NCBI GenBank assembly: GCA_012934845.2 | Contig: WNNJ02000808.1 | Location: 181,424 to 245,423, forward strand | From: Pomphorhynchus laevis | Lineage: Eukaryota > Acanthocephala > Palaeacanthocephala > Echinorhynchida > Pomphorhynchidae | Length of the DNA stretch: 64,000 bases | Direction: 5' to 3' | Part shown: one piece after another, positions 20,950-32,179 of the stretch | How the letters are laid out: each line of letters opens with the position of its first letter | Numbering within the stretch: the stretch's first letter is position 1 | Program-made: the position numbers and the translations under genes | Notes under the pieces: generated by a model | Seen by the model: only the letters and a program-made list of their open reading frames with translations | What the model was told of the DNA's origin: nothing | Databases searched by the model: none

Positions 20950-22010
20950 TTATTCAAAACATTTGATTTTTAAATTGTAAAATAAAACATATTTTTTAAT
21001 TAATTTATTTTTAATTTCAATTTCATTCATAAAAAATTTATTTATTAAAATTAATAATCGTTTTGAAAATAGATATCGTTGTTCTGGCGGGCGATTGTTT
21101 GAGTAGAAGTACAACCCGCTCAGTACAAACGCATTGAGCACAATTATACATCTACCCAAACCGGCATTTAATCTTCTCGCTCTTTCAAACATCCGTAGCC
21201 CTTTCTAACTAATTTGAAACACCTGGTCATATCTGACCTAGGATTCAGGCGTGGTTCGAAAACGGATCCCAGAATGCGCACCCGACGCTTTCGATTCCCT
21301 GGAAGAGAATCGAGAAAACGAGTGTGCTTTCCAGGACGCCGAAATCTATAATGAACAAAATTGTTCTTCGTTGGGTTTAAAGACAAGCCAAACTTCGCTA
21401 AGCGATGAGCAACAATGTCCATTACAAACTTCATTCGCCCTTTAAACCTTGCATCCGACAGAGTATTTCTCTTAAATGCGATCGATATGTCGTCCGCATA
21501 AATGATGGCGTGGGTGTTCCTATCCAAAAGACCCTCCAGAACTCCCCTCGTCACTATCATATAAATGATAGGAGACAGAGGTGAGCCCTGGGGAAGTCCT
21601 TTGTTGAGATGATAGTACTTACCCCCGTCATCATCCAAGTAGAAAGTTCTTGCTTTCAATATACCCAGGACACGATGCAACAAATCACTCGGTATACCAT
21701 CACTGGTTAACGTTGTAACTATTGCATCATGCCCCAAGTTGTCGAAGGCCGCCGACACATCCAGCGAATAGAGAACTGCAGGTCGTCTATCGCTGGTGAT
21801 AAACCTCTGCATTGACCTTACTGCCTTAACAGTTCCCCTTCCTCTACGAAACCCGTGAATGTGGTCTCCCAACATATTACGATCTTCGTAGAATCGGGAA
21901 AGGTTCCTCGCAAGAGCTCTCTCATACACCATAACAATATTATTAGATATTGTTATGGGTCTTGTGTCTTTAGCATTCGACACCCATCTTCCCTTCGCAA
22001 GGAACACCAC
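20950..22010 (-). CDS. LINE copy C reverse transcriptase (280-residue intact frame plus carboxy end)
   Basis: 22010-21168 is one open frame: GRWVSNAKDTRPITISNNIV, GDHIHGFRRGRGTVKAVRSM, VLYSLDVSAAFDNLG (block A), KGLPQGSPLSPIIYMI (block B), IIYADDISIAF (catalytic YADD), LSLNPTKNNFVHYRF. One frame change near 21190 leads to a carboxy segment ending with LSGLYFYSNNRPPEQRYLF (21192-20950). All catalytic residues are present, so this RT decayed less than the rest of the element. The first codon is only the first in frame; in an intact ORF2 the RT continues from the linker. Confidence 0.8.
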
Positions 22011-22039
22011 TTTTCCGACTGCAATATCACACCAAGATG

Positions 22040-22830
22040 CTAAAGGTACCCTAGCATCTTGGCAGCAATATCCGTCCGAACCCTATCGACGATCAATTTG
22101 GTCGCAGCAGCAAATGCCGAAGACCCGTTAGACGAAGTCTTTGGCGCGACTGGCCACGCACTCAAAATGTCCTCGATAGTGATGTCATCTTGTGAATTGT
22201 CGATTGTCGAAAACAAGAGTTCCATACGGATCTTCATCATTTTTCTCTCTATCCATCCTTCAGCATTGGCTAGGTGCTTCATTTTCATTTCATGAAGTAC
22301 ATTTCCAAAACCCTTAGAGGATATCCACTTAGAAGCTGCTGTCCTCCAAGAACGGAAGGTGGTTCGCCTAATGGTTTGCCACCATTCCTTTGAAAAATTC
22401 TTGTAAGACAGCAACTTCTTTAGCGTCTACCCACGTCTACCCTCTGCTCCAACTCTTGGATATCATTCTTGAGCAGAGCCATTTGAGCGATTCTCCTAGA
22501 CGAAGGATTCGCATCCGTTCGTAAACCCCAGAGAATACGTTTCAAATGAAGAGCTTTAGGAGTGTACTTGATGTTGAGCGGTCGTTTGGTAGTTAAAAAT
22601 TTATTTGCATTACTAAAAATTGCATTATTTAAAATTAATAGACAATTTGATTCTTTTAATTTATTTGTAAAATTTGTCAAAAACGTCTCATCTAAAATAT
22701 TCAAACAATCGAAAAAATTAAAATTATTATTGATTATAAAATTATTATTGCCAATACTAAAATTTATTATTTCATTAACAGTATTTTTTAAAATTGTACA
22801 AAAAATATTTTTATTATTTAAATTTATCAT
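22040..22830 (-). pseudogene. LINE copy C, linker between endonuclease and RT
   Basis: Frames 22830-22420 and 22414-22040 share blocks with copy A: RPLNIKYTPKALHLKRILWG, KEWWQTIRRTTFRSWRTAAS and IEDILSAWPVAPKTSSNG. One frameshift near 22417 splits them. Confidence 0.65.
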
Positions 22831-22959
22831 TACTTCTCTTATTGATTTATTAAAAGCTTGTATACCGGCCCGTGTCGGTTGAAATCTAATCTTGAAAACG
22901 AGTTCCTCCTTCCACGACCAATATACAAGCTTGTGTCCATCATTAAAAGTATCTGGCAG

Positions 22960-23874
22960 CTAATTGTGCTGCCATTTAATTTTAAAATTTGTATTTTTGT
23001 TTTGCATAGCAAAATCTAACGTGGAGCAATATCCATTGCGACGACGGATGAATGTCCCTTCTGAGGGACATATGACCTCCCATGCTGGAGCGATCATGCT
23101 GCCTACTCGAGACCCGCCGTCGTCGTTGTAATCTCCAATTAAAAATTGGCCACCCAAATTGAAGATCTTCAACAGCATTGATCATATCTCTCCTCCCCTT
23201 TTTCGAACTCCAGACCCCGGCTTGATGTAACAATTTGCTACATAAACTGGGCGTCTAGAGATGAAAAACCGGAGGAGCTGGAATGAACCTACTTCGCTAG
23301 TGCCATGCGATAGTAAAGATGCGCAAAAACGCTTCTTTACCACCGACACTAGGAAGAGTTCCATCCTGAGACCTTCTGCTGACACAAATGTGTCGCAGTC
23401 GTCGATCTTGCTGCTAAAAATCTTCAATTGATCGGGTGATCTTGCTTCCTGCAAGAGAAGCACATCTGCCAGTATGAGACTGAAATACTGTATCAGGTTC
23501 TTAACAGAACCTATATTCCAACTCATTAAGCAGATGTCTTCAAGCGAAGAATACTCAATTCTTCGTTTTTTTCTTGCATTCGAAGCTTTGTGCCATGAAC
23601 TGCCCCTCCGACTCGACGCCACCTGAAGTGATTCAGGTAACGTCAGCATCTTTATAGCAGTCCCTGCCGCTTTAATCGAAAAACCCTCAGAACCAGTCGA
23701 TACTACGGAACAATAGTCCATAGTATCGTCCTCATTTTGAGAGCCTTGTATTTGCGACAAATCGCTGAAACGATTGAAAGTAGTCACCGAAATCGATGAC
23801 TTGTCTTTCTCCTGTTTCAACGATTTGTATTTGCGTAATGTTGCTGCGTTCAACTCCGATTTGAATTTCTTCAA
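22960..23874 (-). pseudogene. LINE copy C endonuclease with upstream coding tail
   Basis: 23874-23182 runs from a lysine-rich tail into MSWNIGSVKNLIQYFSLI, ADVLLLQEARSPDQL (catalytic QE) and SRRPVYVANCYIKPG. After a frame change, 23178-22960 holds FLIGDYNDDGGSR (the GDFN-type block) and RRRNGYCSTLDFAM. So the nuclease retains the recognisable catalytic blocks, but a frameshift separates its halves. Confidence 0.7.
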
Positions 23875-24065
23875 ATCGGATTCGTGGACTACAGCATACT
23901 TTTTTTATTTTGCATTTTCCTGCTTTAAGGCAGCCATTTCTTTTTCAAGAGTAAGTACTCTCTCGATCAGCATCGCTGCTTGTCCAGCGTGTTGATCCAG
24001 GGAGTGACTTTTAGCTGCCCTAAGGTAGGACTGAGCTTCCTCACAAGCCTTCTTGTTCTCACCGT

Positions 24066-24857
24066 TTACCCAGGCCAAGTAAGACTTGAACTCTGGACAA
24101 ACGTGTGAGTACGCCTTGTGAGGTTGCCTACAGTTTGCACATGTCGGCCTATTTTTATTTCCACATGTTTGTGTTTCGTGATCTTCTCCGCATTAGACAC
24201 AACGCGGTGACACTTCTCGACACATGTTAGAAAAATGTCCCCAGCGTTGACATCTGTAACACTGCGGATACTGTAAAGCGGCATCGTCTTCGTCGAATAT
24301 CTTTACAGATATTCGATGTCCGCAGATGCTGCCTCCATCTTCTTTCAATTTTTTCAAACTACATATAGTTCCCTTCAAAAGAAAGGAACTATATGATTGA
24401 TTGTATGATTTGCATGTTTTCAGAATTCTTACATCATATTGATGTAAGAATTCTTCCACATCTTCTTTCTCCGCAAATGACAGCACATCCCTAAGGATGG
24501 CCGTCACTTGTGGAGAAATGTCGATAATTTCTATACCCTCTTCTCCAACTAAAGCCGCTTTGAATTTATCTTTCAAAGCTAAGCTTTTGAAGGAGATTCG
24601 GTAGAAATTATCTCTTTTAAAAAACCGTTCGAAGATTTCTCCTCGAACAGTTTTTCTTATTTCCCTCTCTCTATCTCTCTTATTCTTTTGTTGAGATTAT
24701 TTTCTTTACATGTTATTTTAAGTGCGAAAGAGTCTTGCTTTATAGGCAAGAGCCTCTTTTGCACTGAAGATTCTTTTTCTATATTTTTTAAATTTTCCTC
24801 CAGCTGGGAAGAAGATTTTCTCTTCCCAATTGGCTTATGACAACTAATTCCTTCCAA
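24066..24857 (-). pseudogene. LINE copy C ORF1, zinc-knuckle protein
   Basis: 24857-24657 begins the protein (PIGKRKSSSQLEENLKNIEK, LLPIKQDSFALKI). 24576-24193 follows with an alpha-helical domain and CYRCQRWGHFSNMC. Further knuckles continue in another frame to about 24066. Residues around the first knuckle are identical to copy A (YPQCYRCQRWGHFSNMC). Confidence 0.7.
24721..24765 (-). other. ORF1 hairpin, copy C
   Basis: AGTGCGAAAGAG pairs with CTCTTTTGCACT with one imperfect pair, and TCTTGC pairs with GCAAGA around TTTATAG. Compared with copy A a C-G pair has become T-A. Confidence 0.65.
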
Positions 24858-25244
24858 CTGTACTTATGTTAGATGTATATATATGAATAAATAGAAACAA
24901 AAAACAAAAAGCAAATACAACAAACAAAAATCAAAAAATAAAAAATAAAAAATAAATAAACTAAACTAAACTATATCAAAAGCAAAAACTCACCTCTCAG
25001 CTACCAATATAGCTCTTGATTCCGAAAACTTGAACAACAATATAGGTCTTGATTCCGAAAACTTGAACACCACTTGCGAAAACTTGAACACCACTTGAGA
25101 GGTTAGCGACATATCCTGCTATTTATCGCTAATAATGGCAGCTGTTAATCGTTAATAACAGTAGCACCTGCTCAAAGAAAATGGTGGCGATCGTTTTGAT
25201 TTTTTTAAAGGCATGTACATTTAAAAAAATTGTGAATTTCTGAA

Positions 25245-26308
25245 GATGATTCCACTGAACATCTTGCGTCGAGTGTGGGGAATTTTGGAGAGCAGAAGCT
25301 TTTATTTAGAAGACGACAAGGGTCCCTTTTATAAACTATCCAAGGGTCTTCCTCAAGGGTCCCCTTTATCGCCAATCCTTTATATGATTACGACAAGGGG
25401 AGTCTTAGATGGACTCTTGGATAGGAACACTAGTGGTACTATCTATGCGGACGATATATCACTGGTGTTCAAAATGGACTCTCTGTCTGATAGTAGATTC
25501 GAAGACAGAGTGAAATATGTGGTGAATGGGATTGCTATACGCCTATCTAAATTGGGTTTGTCGTTAAACCCAACGAAAAGCAATTTCATTCACTACAGAT
25601 TTCGCAAACCAGGACGCCATACTAAATTATTTGGTGCTCTTCCGGAAATCGGAAGAGACAAGTAAGGATACTGGGATCTGTCTTCGAATCCAGGCTGCAC
25701 TGGAGATCAGACATGGCAAAATGTTTTAAATTAGTGAAAAAAGGTATACAGTTGTTCTGGCGTGCAAGACGTTTAAATGTCAATATGAATAGGTGTATAC
25801 TAGTGATCAATGCTTTTGTGTTGAGTGGGCTATACTTCTACTCAAATAATCGGCCACCAGAACAACGTTATAGATTTATAAAAAGGCTTTTGGAAATAAT
25901 AAAAAAGAATTTATTAATGATGAATATATGAAAAATATATTAATTAAAAGATATGTAAAATTTTATAATGTAAAAATAAAAAATTTTGAATGTTTTATTT
26001 TTTTGTATGAACTGATTGATTTTATTGCGTTTTTTACATTCTGGAATTTTAATTTAAAGAATCTCATGTGAATTGTTTGTTTTATTAAGAAAATGTAATT
26101 AGAATTTTATTGTTTAAATGTTTGTTTATTTCGCTAATCGTCTTTACCGCCGCAAATCTAAAAAGAAAAGCCTCGACATTCAAAAGATAAATGCTTCCCG
26201 TAGGCGGGTTTGCATAAGTGTGCATATGGGCGTGAAGATTTAATTATAATATTTGTCAACGTACAATGTTTAATGTTCAATGTTTTTTACTTTAATAAAT
26301 TCTTACTA
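25245..26308 (+). mobile_element. LINE copy B, 5'-truncated, inverted relative to A
   Basis: Starts in mid RT (PLNILRRVWGILESRSFYLE) and contains KGLPQGSPLSPILYMI and TIYADDISLVFKM in one frame (25246-25665). After a frame change the carboxy end is at 25713-25931, followed by the whole 3' region to about 26308. It matches copy A base for base over about 1.06 kb with very few differences, in opposite orientation, so the two form a 1-kb inverted repeat with 8.3 kb between. The 5' start abuts sequence near the 5' end of copy C. Confidence 0.85.
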
Positions 26309-26309
26309 A

Positions 26310-26415
26310 TAAAAAAATGAAGATGCTAACATAGGTTAACGAAATATAAAATAAAATTTCCCTCTTTTTTGATCCAGCTCCAATAATTATTTATTAATAA
26401 TGGATCATTAACTAT
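26310..26415 (+). repeat. Dispersed repeat, copy 1 (pair with 26827)
   Basis: GAAGATGCTAACATAGGTTAACGAAAT, an A-rich run, a TTTTTTGATCCAGCT box and an AT stretch recur at 26827-26930, about 90% alike and in the same orientation. It starts directly at the 3' end of LINE copy B. Confidence 0.7.
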
Positions 26416-26826
26416 TCACAAATATTATAGTATATTTTGTGGTTTTGAATTGTGTTTGTGACTGTATTCCATTCCTAGTGTTACAGCATATCGTAAATTA
26501 TTTAAACAATATAATTTAAAGTTTCGATGACTCAAATTTCATTCTACTCAGCTCTTTAAATATATCCTTTGAACAGTAGTCGAAAATCAATAGTTTTAAT
26601 ATGCATGATTTATTTTACATTTGAAATGTCCCGTCAAATGCTATTTGTCAAATTTTTTCATGAATTACAAACGATTCTCCCAAATAAGTTAGTAATTACA
26701 AAAACATTTGTAATTCCTAAAGATGAAAGCAAAATATACTCAAATATAGTGGTTTTATGAATATAACCTCTTAACTCACTAATTCGATCCTGTAAATTTA
26801 TAAATAATTCCACCTGATATTTTAAA

Positions 26827-26930
26827 ATTACAGCTGAAGATGCTAACAGAGGTTAGCGAAATATCAAATAAAATTTCCCCCTTTTTTGATCCAGCTTCAA
26901 TAATTCTTTATTAATAATGAATCATTATCA
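26827..26930 (+). repeat. Dispersed repeat, copy 2
   Basis: Direct repeat of 26310-26415, 0.5 kb downstream. This copy keeps a perfect GCTAAC/GTTAGC stem (see 26834-26865). Confidence 0.7.
26834..26865 (+). ncRNA. Minimal hammerhead-like core
   Basis: CTGAAGA (fits CUGANGA), one extra T, GCTAAC-AGAG-GTTAGC as stem II, GAAA, then TATC, which fits a two-pair stem III plus a cleavable UC. Very short stem III is known for hammerheads in Penelope-like elements, where two copies act as a dimer. The extra T and the lack of a convincing stem I keep this tentative. Confidence 0.3.
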
Positions 26931-29867
26931 ACAATTTATAAACTCTTAACTTGTCATTTTCTGCAGGTGTAAAGTATACGAATTATCGAAGTAAAAATTA
27001 ACCAGATTCTTACATTTCATACCGAGAATTTTTGCATTATCAACTATTTAAATAATTTAATTAAGACATATTTTAAACTAGGGTACTATAAAAATTAATC
27101 AAAACTAAAAATTGTCAATATATAAATCACCAATTATAATCAATTACATCAATTTTAAATTATCAATTATATAAATAATCAAAATATTATCAAAAATAAA
27201 TTTAAAGTGTGAAATTTTAATAATTGGATAATAATTAATAAATTCTATACAATATTAAGATCTATTATATAGTAATATGTTATATTAATATATTATTATA
27301 TCAATAATAATATATAATAATTTAGTTTATCACGTTTGAATAAGTTACTAATCATGCTAGATTAGATTAATCATCAATTAAGTGAATAAATAATCAAGGT
27401 GAATAAATTTATTCAGGTAGTCTAATTCTTAATAAAACTAATATTAATGATCAAATATATGCTTATCTAAATATTAACATTGAATTAATATCTATATAAA
27501 CGATCATTAACTTATATATTAAAGAAAATTAAATTTGCAAGGAACATCTATTTGCATGAGCATTCATGCATACCATATAATATTAAATATAATGCATTGA
27601 GAACGAAATTTTACGTATTGCAATAATATGTAATGAATTTGGTCTTGAGAAAAATAAGATAAAAAATGGTTATATATAAATCATCAAAATATTATTAAAG
27701 ATAAATGTTAACTCTTAAGAGGAAAAAATATTTATCAGAAAAGAATACATTTTTTTGCATGCAATTGATCCCTACCATGTTGGGGTACGGATTGGTATAT
27801 CATAGCAATTCTTCCCTATGACCTCCAATAATTTATTTAATAAATCATGTTTTATTCATTATTCGATTCATAAGAAATAAAGGGTTGTAAAAATTCGTTT
27901 TTAAATATTATGATAATTTCATTTTTAAATTTATTTGTAGTAAAAAATATGTTTCGCATCAATTAAGTGATCTGATTTGATCTTAAAAGCGAAGAATGAG
28001 ATGTCATAAAGACATTTAGGATGTGGTTATTTTTAATTTAAGTTGAATATGGTTATGCTAATTTGATAATTAATGTCAATGATTGATGTTAATTTTATTA
28101 ATTTTATTCATTATCTTGTTATGCATTTTCTCAAGAGAAAAAATATTTTATTATAATAAAAACTAGGCTAAGTAATCGAGTACTCAATTAATCTATTTAT
28201 TAATTAACTTATCATTAACTTATGATAGACAAATTAATTTGAAAAGTTCTCAATAAAATAAAAGGTTAAAAAATTTAAATAAGCTAACTGAGTCTACGTA
28301 TTTTATATTGCAAATTAAAAATAATGCAAAATAAAAGTTAAATTTAATAAAAAATTAATTAATAATAAATAATTGTTATAAGATTCTATAAATGCGGACT
28401 AAAAACTGTTCTTTAAATGCCGAATTTTAACTATTCGTATTTTTGTTTTAGTTGATAATCAAATATTCTCTTTTGTATATAAATTGATGAAATATAAATT
28501 ATTGATGTTTAAAATAAATACAATATAAATTATTGTATTTATTATTGCTATCATTTGATCCAAAACACTTTGTTGGTATAAAGTGTATAAGGTACAAAGT
28601 GTTGTGCCGAAATAAGTCCATCAGAGATTCGTCATTTTAGATATATGATACAATCAACATTCATAAATATATCACCTCACGCCTTTTGAATTCTTGGAGA
28701 TATGAATTTTATCCAGTAAACTTTATGTTGGATATAGACAAATCAGTTTAAATTATTAAATAAACTGAGTCTACGTTTTTTATATTGCAAATTAAAAATA
28801 TGCAAAATAAAAGTTAAATAGTTAAATAATAACAAATTAATTAATAATAAATAATTGTTATAAGATTTTTTAGAATTTATATCAAGATGAATTATAAACT
28901 GAAATTAAAAATAAAAATCAATTTTTATGAATTGACTAATAAATAACAATAAATTTGTTATTGACTTAAATCTTTAAATTATTCATATTAAAATAAACAG
29001 TATTTATTTTCAGCATTATCCTTTCTTTTTTAAATACCAAACATCATTTAGCCTGTGGTCTCATCTCTCATCTACTTATTCATAAAATAAGTAGCTAAAA
29101 CAAAATTAAGCAAATGCAAAATTTTTAATGTATTATATCAATGGTGTAAAATTATTAATTTAAAAATTAATTTATAAACATTTAATAAATTAATTTTTTC
29201 AGCATGCAATATTTGGACATATGTTTTGAAAGAGGGATTTAAACAAGTACTTTGCATTTCTGGACAAATACCAGAGCATACAGATAACAAAATTTTCTTA
29301 ATGTTTTCGTTTGTTAATGTGTATGTTATTAAATACGGGCTGAAATACCGCTTTTATATTGTAAATATTGAAATAAAAATATAATACAACACAAATTTTT
29401 CACAGTTAACAATTAATAGAATGGAACAGACAGATTACATTTGTTCTTTGACAAAGTAAATATTGTTAAACTTAAAACGCAAAAATATGACATTTAAATT
29501 TAAAATAAACATTTTTGTGTAAGCAGTCATGCATACCAAAAAATATTTTATGATTTCATAAAATTCATGCCAAAAAATTATGGATGGATAATAAATAATA
29601 TACTTTGTATTATAATAAGATACTAAATAATCAAATTTTATCAGAGGAAACGCGTCATTGGTGCGTATTTGATCCCGCTGCTATGTCGGGTCTAGGAATA
29701 GTTTTTGAAACCTGATAACATAGCAGTTAAAGCTGATGGCCTCTATTCCATATTCTTATACATCGTTTGTTATTTATTAGTCAATTAATAAAACTTGACT
29801 TTTATTTAAAATTTAAATTTTACATTTTAAATTACAATAATATCAATAATATAAAATAATATTAAAA
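26931..29867. other. AT-rich intergenic DNA with short dispersed repeats
   Basis: No credible gene. Repeats seen: 27535-27605 (TGCATGA-GCAT-TCATGCA hairpin followed by TACCATATAATATTAAATATAATGCATT), a partial copy near 29505-29560, and a direct repeat pair at 28278-28390 and 28755-28870 (CTGAGTCTACGT then a long A/T block). The second of these extends to 28960 and recurs at 58747-58950. Near 29640-29760 is a less AT-rich block with CTGCTATGT and ACATAGCAG boxes of unknown meaning. Confidence 0.5.
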
Positions 29868-31071
29868 CTTTGATGACTACTTTTATTCAGCACGCTACTT
29901 TAATCCTATCTATAAGCCAACAACAGTACGCTACATTTCAGTATTAATGTACTTAAATCAGCTACTGATCCAATACTTACGTTTCTCGTTGCGGTCCTTC
30001 TAATGTTGTCTTAGGATCACGGGATTCGCTGCTTTATTGGCATTTAGGTTTAATAAAAGACTTTATTATTAAATTTTACAAATTTAATTGAAATCATTTC
30101 TGATTCCGAGTTAAATCAGCGTTGGGAGAGGAATATGCTAGCTTGCATTTGAAAATATACCTACCTTTGCAATTGATTGCTATTATCAAATTAGTCATCG
30201 ATAATTTGTTTCCTAATGTTAAGTTGATATGCCTGTGCAGTCATTGTTACTATTAAAATTTTGATGACTATTTTATTCTGCAAGCTACTTTAATCCTATC
30301 TATAAGCCAACATAAGTACGCTACATTTCAGTATTGGTGAACCTCATCAGCTACTGATCCAAACCTACGTTTTACTTTTCGGTCATTTTAATTGTTCAGT
30401 CATTGCTACAATGGAAATTTGGAAAAAAATTCCTTAAGGATATTTTTATTCCTAATTTTAAGTTAATTAAATTGTAACATTTGAAATTTTTGATGACACT
30501 GCACTTTGCTTCAATCCTATAAGCCAAGATCAGTAAGCTACATTTCAGTATTGGTGAACCTTATCAGCTACTGATCCAATACATACGTTTTACGTTTCGG
30601 TCACTCGACTCATCTGCTTTATTGACAATTAGATTTAATGAAATTCTTATTTAATTAGATTGAATGATTATTTTAATATTTTGCAAATTAAATTGAAATC
30701 ATTTCTCATCTTAAATTAAATCAGCGTTAATATGAAATGTGTAATTTTCCTTTTCCAACGAAAAAGTTCATCAAACTTATACAAATAGAAGGGTCATCAC
30801 ATGGTATGCATAATATACTATTTTAAGTTGATATGTCTGTGCAGTCGTTACTATTAAAATTTTGATGACTATTTTATTCTGCACGCTATTTTAATCCTAT
30901 CTATAAGCCAACAGCAGTACGCTATATTTAAGTATTGATGGACCTCATCAGCTACTGATCAATGTAGCGTACTGCTGTTGACGTATAGATAAAATTAGAA
31001 AAGCGTGGAAAATAAAAATAGTCATCTAAATTTTAATAGTAACGACTGCACAGACATATCAACTTAAAATA
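29868..31071. repeat. Penelope-type terminal repeat units: four in tandem plus one inverted
   Basis: A block with GCACGCTA, TAATCCTATCTATAAGCCAA, AGTACGCTACATTTCAGTA, CATCAGCTACTGATCC and CGTTTTACGTTTCGGTC occurs at about 29868-30002, 30256-30395, 30483-30605 and 30820-30962, spaced about 230-390 bases. A reversed copy lies at 30962-31071, so 30820-30923 and 30962-31071 form a near-perfect inverted repeat with a 38-base loop. Another reversed copy is at 35160-35640. The reversed copies share orientation with the Penelope-like element between them. Confidence 0.7.
30548..30602 (-). ncRNA. Covarying hammerhead-like fold in the Penelope-type repeat
   Basis: On the minus strand: GACC, GAAACG...CGTA (stem ACG/CGT), then GTATTGG pairing with CCAATAC (30576-30582 with 30548-30554) around a loop holding ATCAG/CTGAT. 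The unit at 10.26 kb has GCGTGGG/CCCACGC and ACA/TGT in the same places, so both stems are preserved with different bases. Confidence 0.4.
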
Positions 31072-31464
31072 TAATATATAATTGTTGTGTATTATTTATA
31101 ATTATTTATTTTATTTATCTTTAGAGTCAGTTAGCTGATCTGTTAAGTCAATAAATAGTGGATATGAATATGAGAATGCATAACGAATGAGAAAAATATC
31201 GAAGATCATATGATGAACAACCAGTGATTTGTGTTAACGTAAAATGAATGTTCGTGAAAGACATTTTCTGTAAACTGCAGAAAAATGCAGTTTCTATTGA
31301 GTACCTAGACTCAGTTGGCTGATCAGATGATCAATTAAGTGATCATGATCTATTAAGTCCGTTCGCATTTCTTCAAGCTTGTTAGGGACAATGAGATTAC
31401 CAACAATGACGCCAAGTATAGTTAGCAAGTCAATAGCAACTATCATTATAGACAAATGATGCAT

Positions 31465-31728
31465 TTACAACTTACGAAGCCCGTGTATAAGCAGTTCCTT
31501 ACGAAGTAGGAACTCTAGAACAACAATGTTATCTGTACTGGGAAACAAGCACTGAAATGCGTACTCAATATGACGACGAATTAATACCAATTTTGAAGCT
31601 TTGGACTTGGCAACATCAATATTTAGATGTGATTTTAAGGTCTGATGAATAAATAATACAAGTTCTTGATATTGAGTCACTTGACTTAAGACATTTCCTT
31701 TAGTCGGTAGTTTGATGTAGCGTCGCAT
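31465..31728 (-). CDS. Unrecognised 87-residue frame
   Basis: An open frame starting with ATG and containing SKASKLVLIRRHIEYAFQCL and VVLEFLLRKELLIHGLRKL. The composition looks protein-like, being less A/T-biased than its surroundings, but I recognise no family and see no promoter or splice context. It lies between the Penelope-type repeats and the Penelope-like gene, so it could be part of a mobile element or chance. Confidence 0.15.
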   Translation of the reverse strand: MRRYIKLPTKGNVLSQVTQYQELVLFIHQTLKSHLNIDVAKSKASKLVLIRRHIEYAFQCLFPSTDNIVVLEFLLRKELLIHGLRKL

Positions 31729-31974
31729 TTAGCGAAACACACGAAAACACATTTGATCGTATATAAAAAATTCCTGTAGATCTTAATCTGTTACTTAAAT
31801 CCGGGAAGAGTAAAAATTAAATTTACGAATCTTTACTGTAATTCGTGTTATCTTGATTTTTACATATTTTATTGTTTATTCATTCTAATTGTTGTAGGAG
31901 AATAGATAATATTAGCTTCATTTTTATTTGTCTAAATAGAAATGAAGCTAAATTTAATATATTATGGCAATTCT

Positions 31975-32050
31975 TAAAATTTCATTATTTAATGTATTAT
32001 ATTTAATATTATATGGTATGCATAAATGCTCATGCAAAAATATATTTCTT
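31975..32050 (-). repeat. Dispersed hairpin repeat, copy
   Basis: On the minus strand: ATATTTTTGCATGAGCATTTATGCATACC then TAATATTAAATATAATACATTAAATA. A second copy follows at 32190-32260, and a forward one lies at 27535-27605. Confidence 0.6.
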
Positions 32051-32179
32051 GTAAATTAAAATATGCCATCTTTACGATGTAAATAATGGATTTAATTGAT
32101 GCTAATTTAATATTCATATCTAGATATATAAATTTTTATCATCAATATTAGTTTTAAGAATAAAGCTACCTGGATAAAT

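Larger units (their letters stand above)
20500..24960 (-). mobile_element. LINE copy C (Jockey/I group, related to A), broken
   Basis: Same order as A on the minus strand: ORF1 (24857-24066 and beyond), endonuclease (about 23874-22960), linker (22830-22040), RT (22010-21168), carboxy end (21192-20950) and 3' region to about 20500, where a CCTCGACATCC box matches the 3' region of A. Protein similarity to A is clear, but many residues differ, so it is a sister family. The RT frame is intact; breaks lie in ORF1, endonuclease and linker. Confidence 0.8.

Noticed and set aside
22032-22062. Perfect 11-bp inverted repeat between linker and RT of LINE C
   Set aside because: Copy A lacks it, and the residues around it align with normal ORF2 coding, so chance is the simplest explanation.
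26569-26760. 63-residue plus-strand frame
   Set aside because: No recognisable family, A/T-driven residue use, and it lies between the two dispersed repeats; probably chance.
28600-28660. Possible hammerhead (CCGAAATAAGTCCATCAGAG)
   Set aside because: The two core halves do not match the invariant bases in either orientation.
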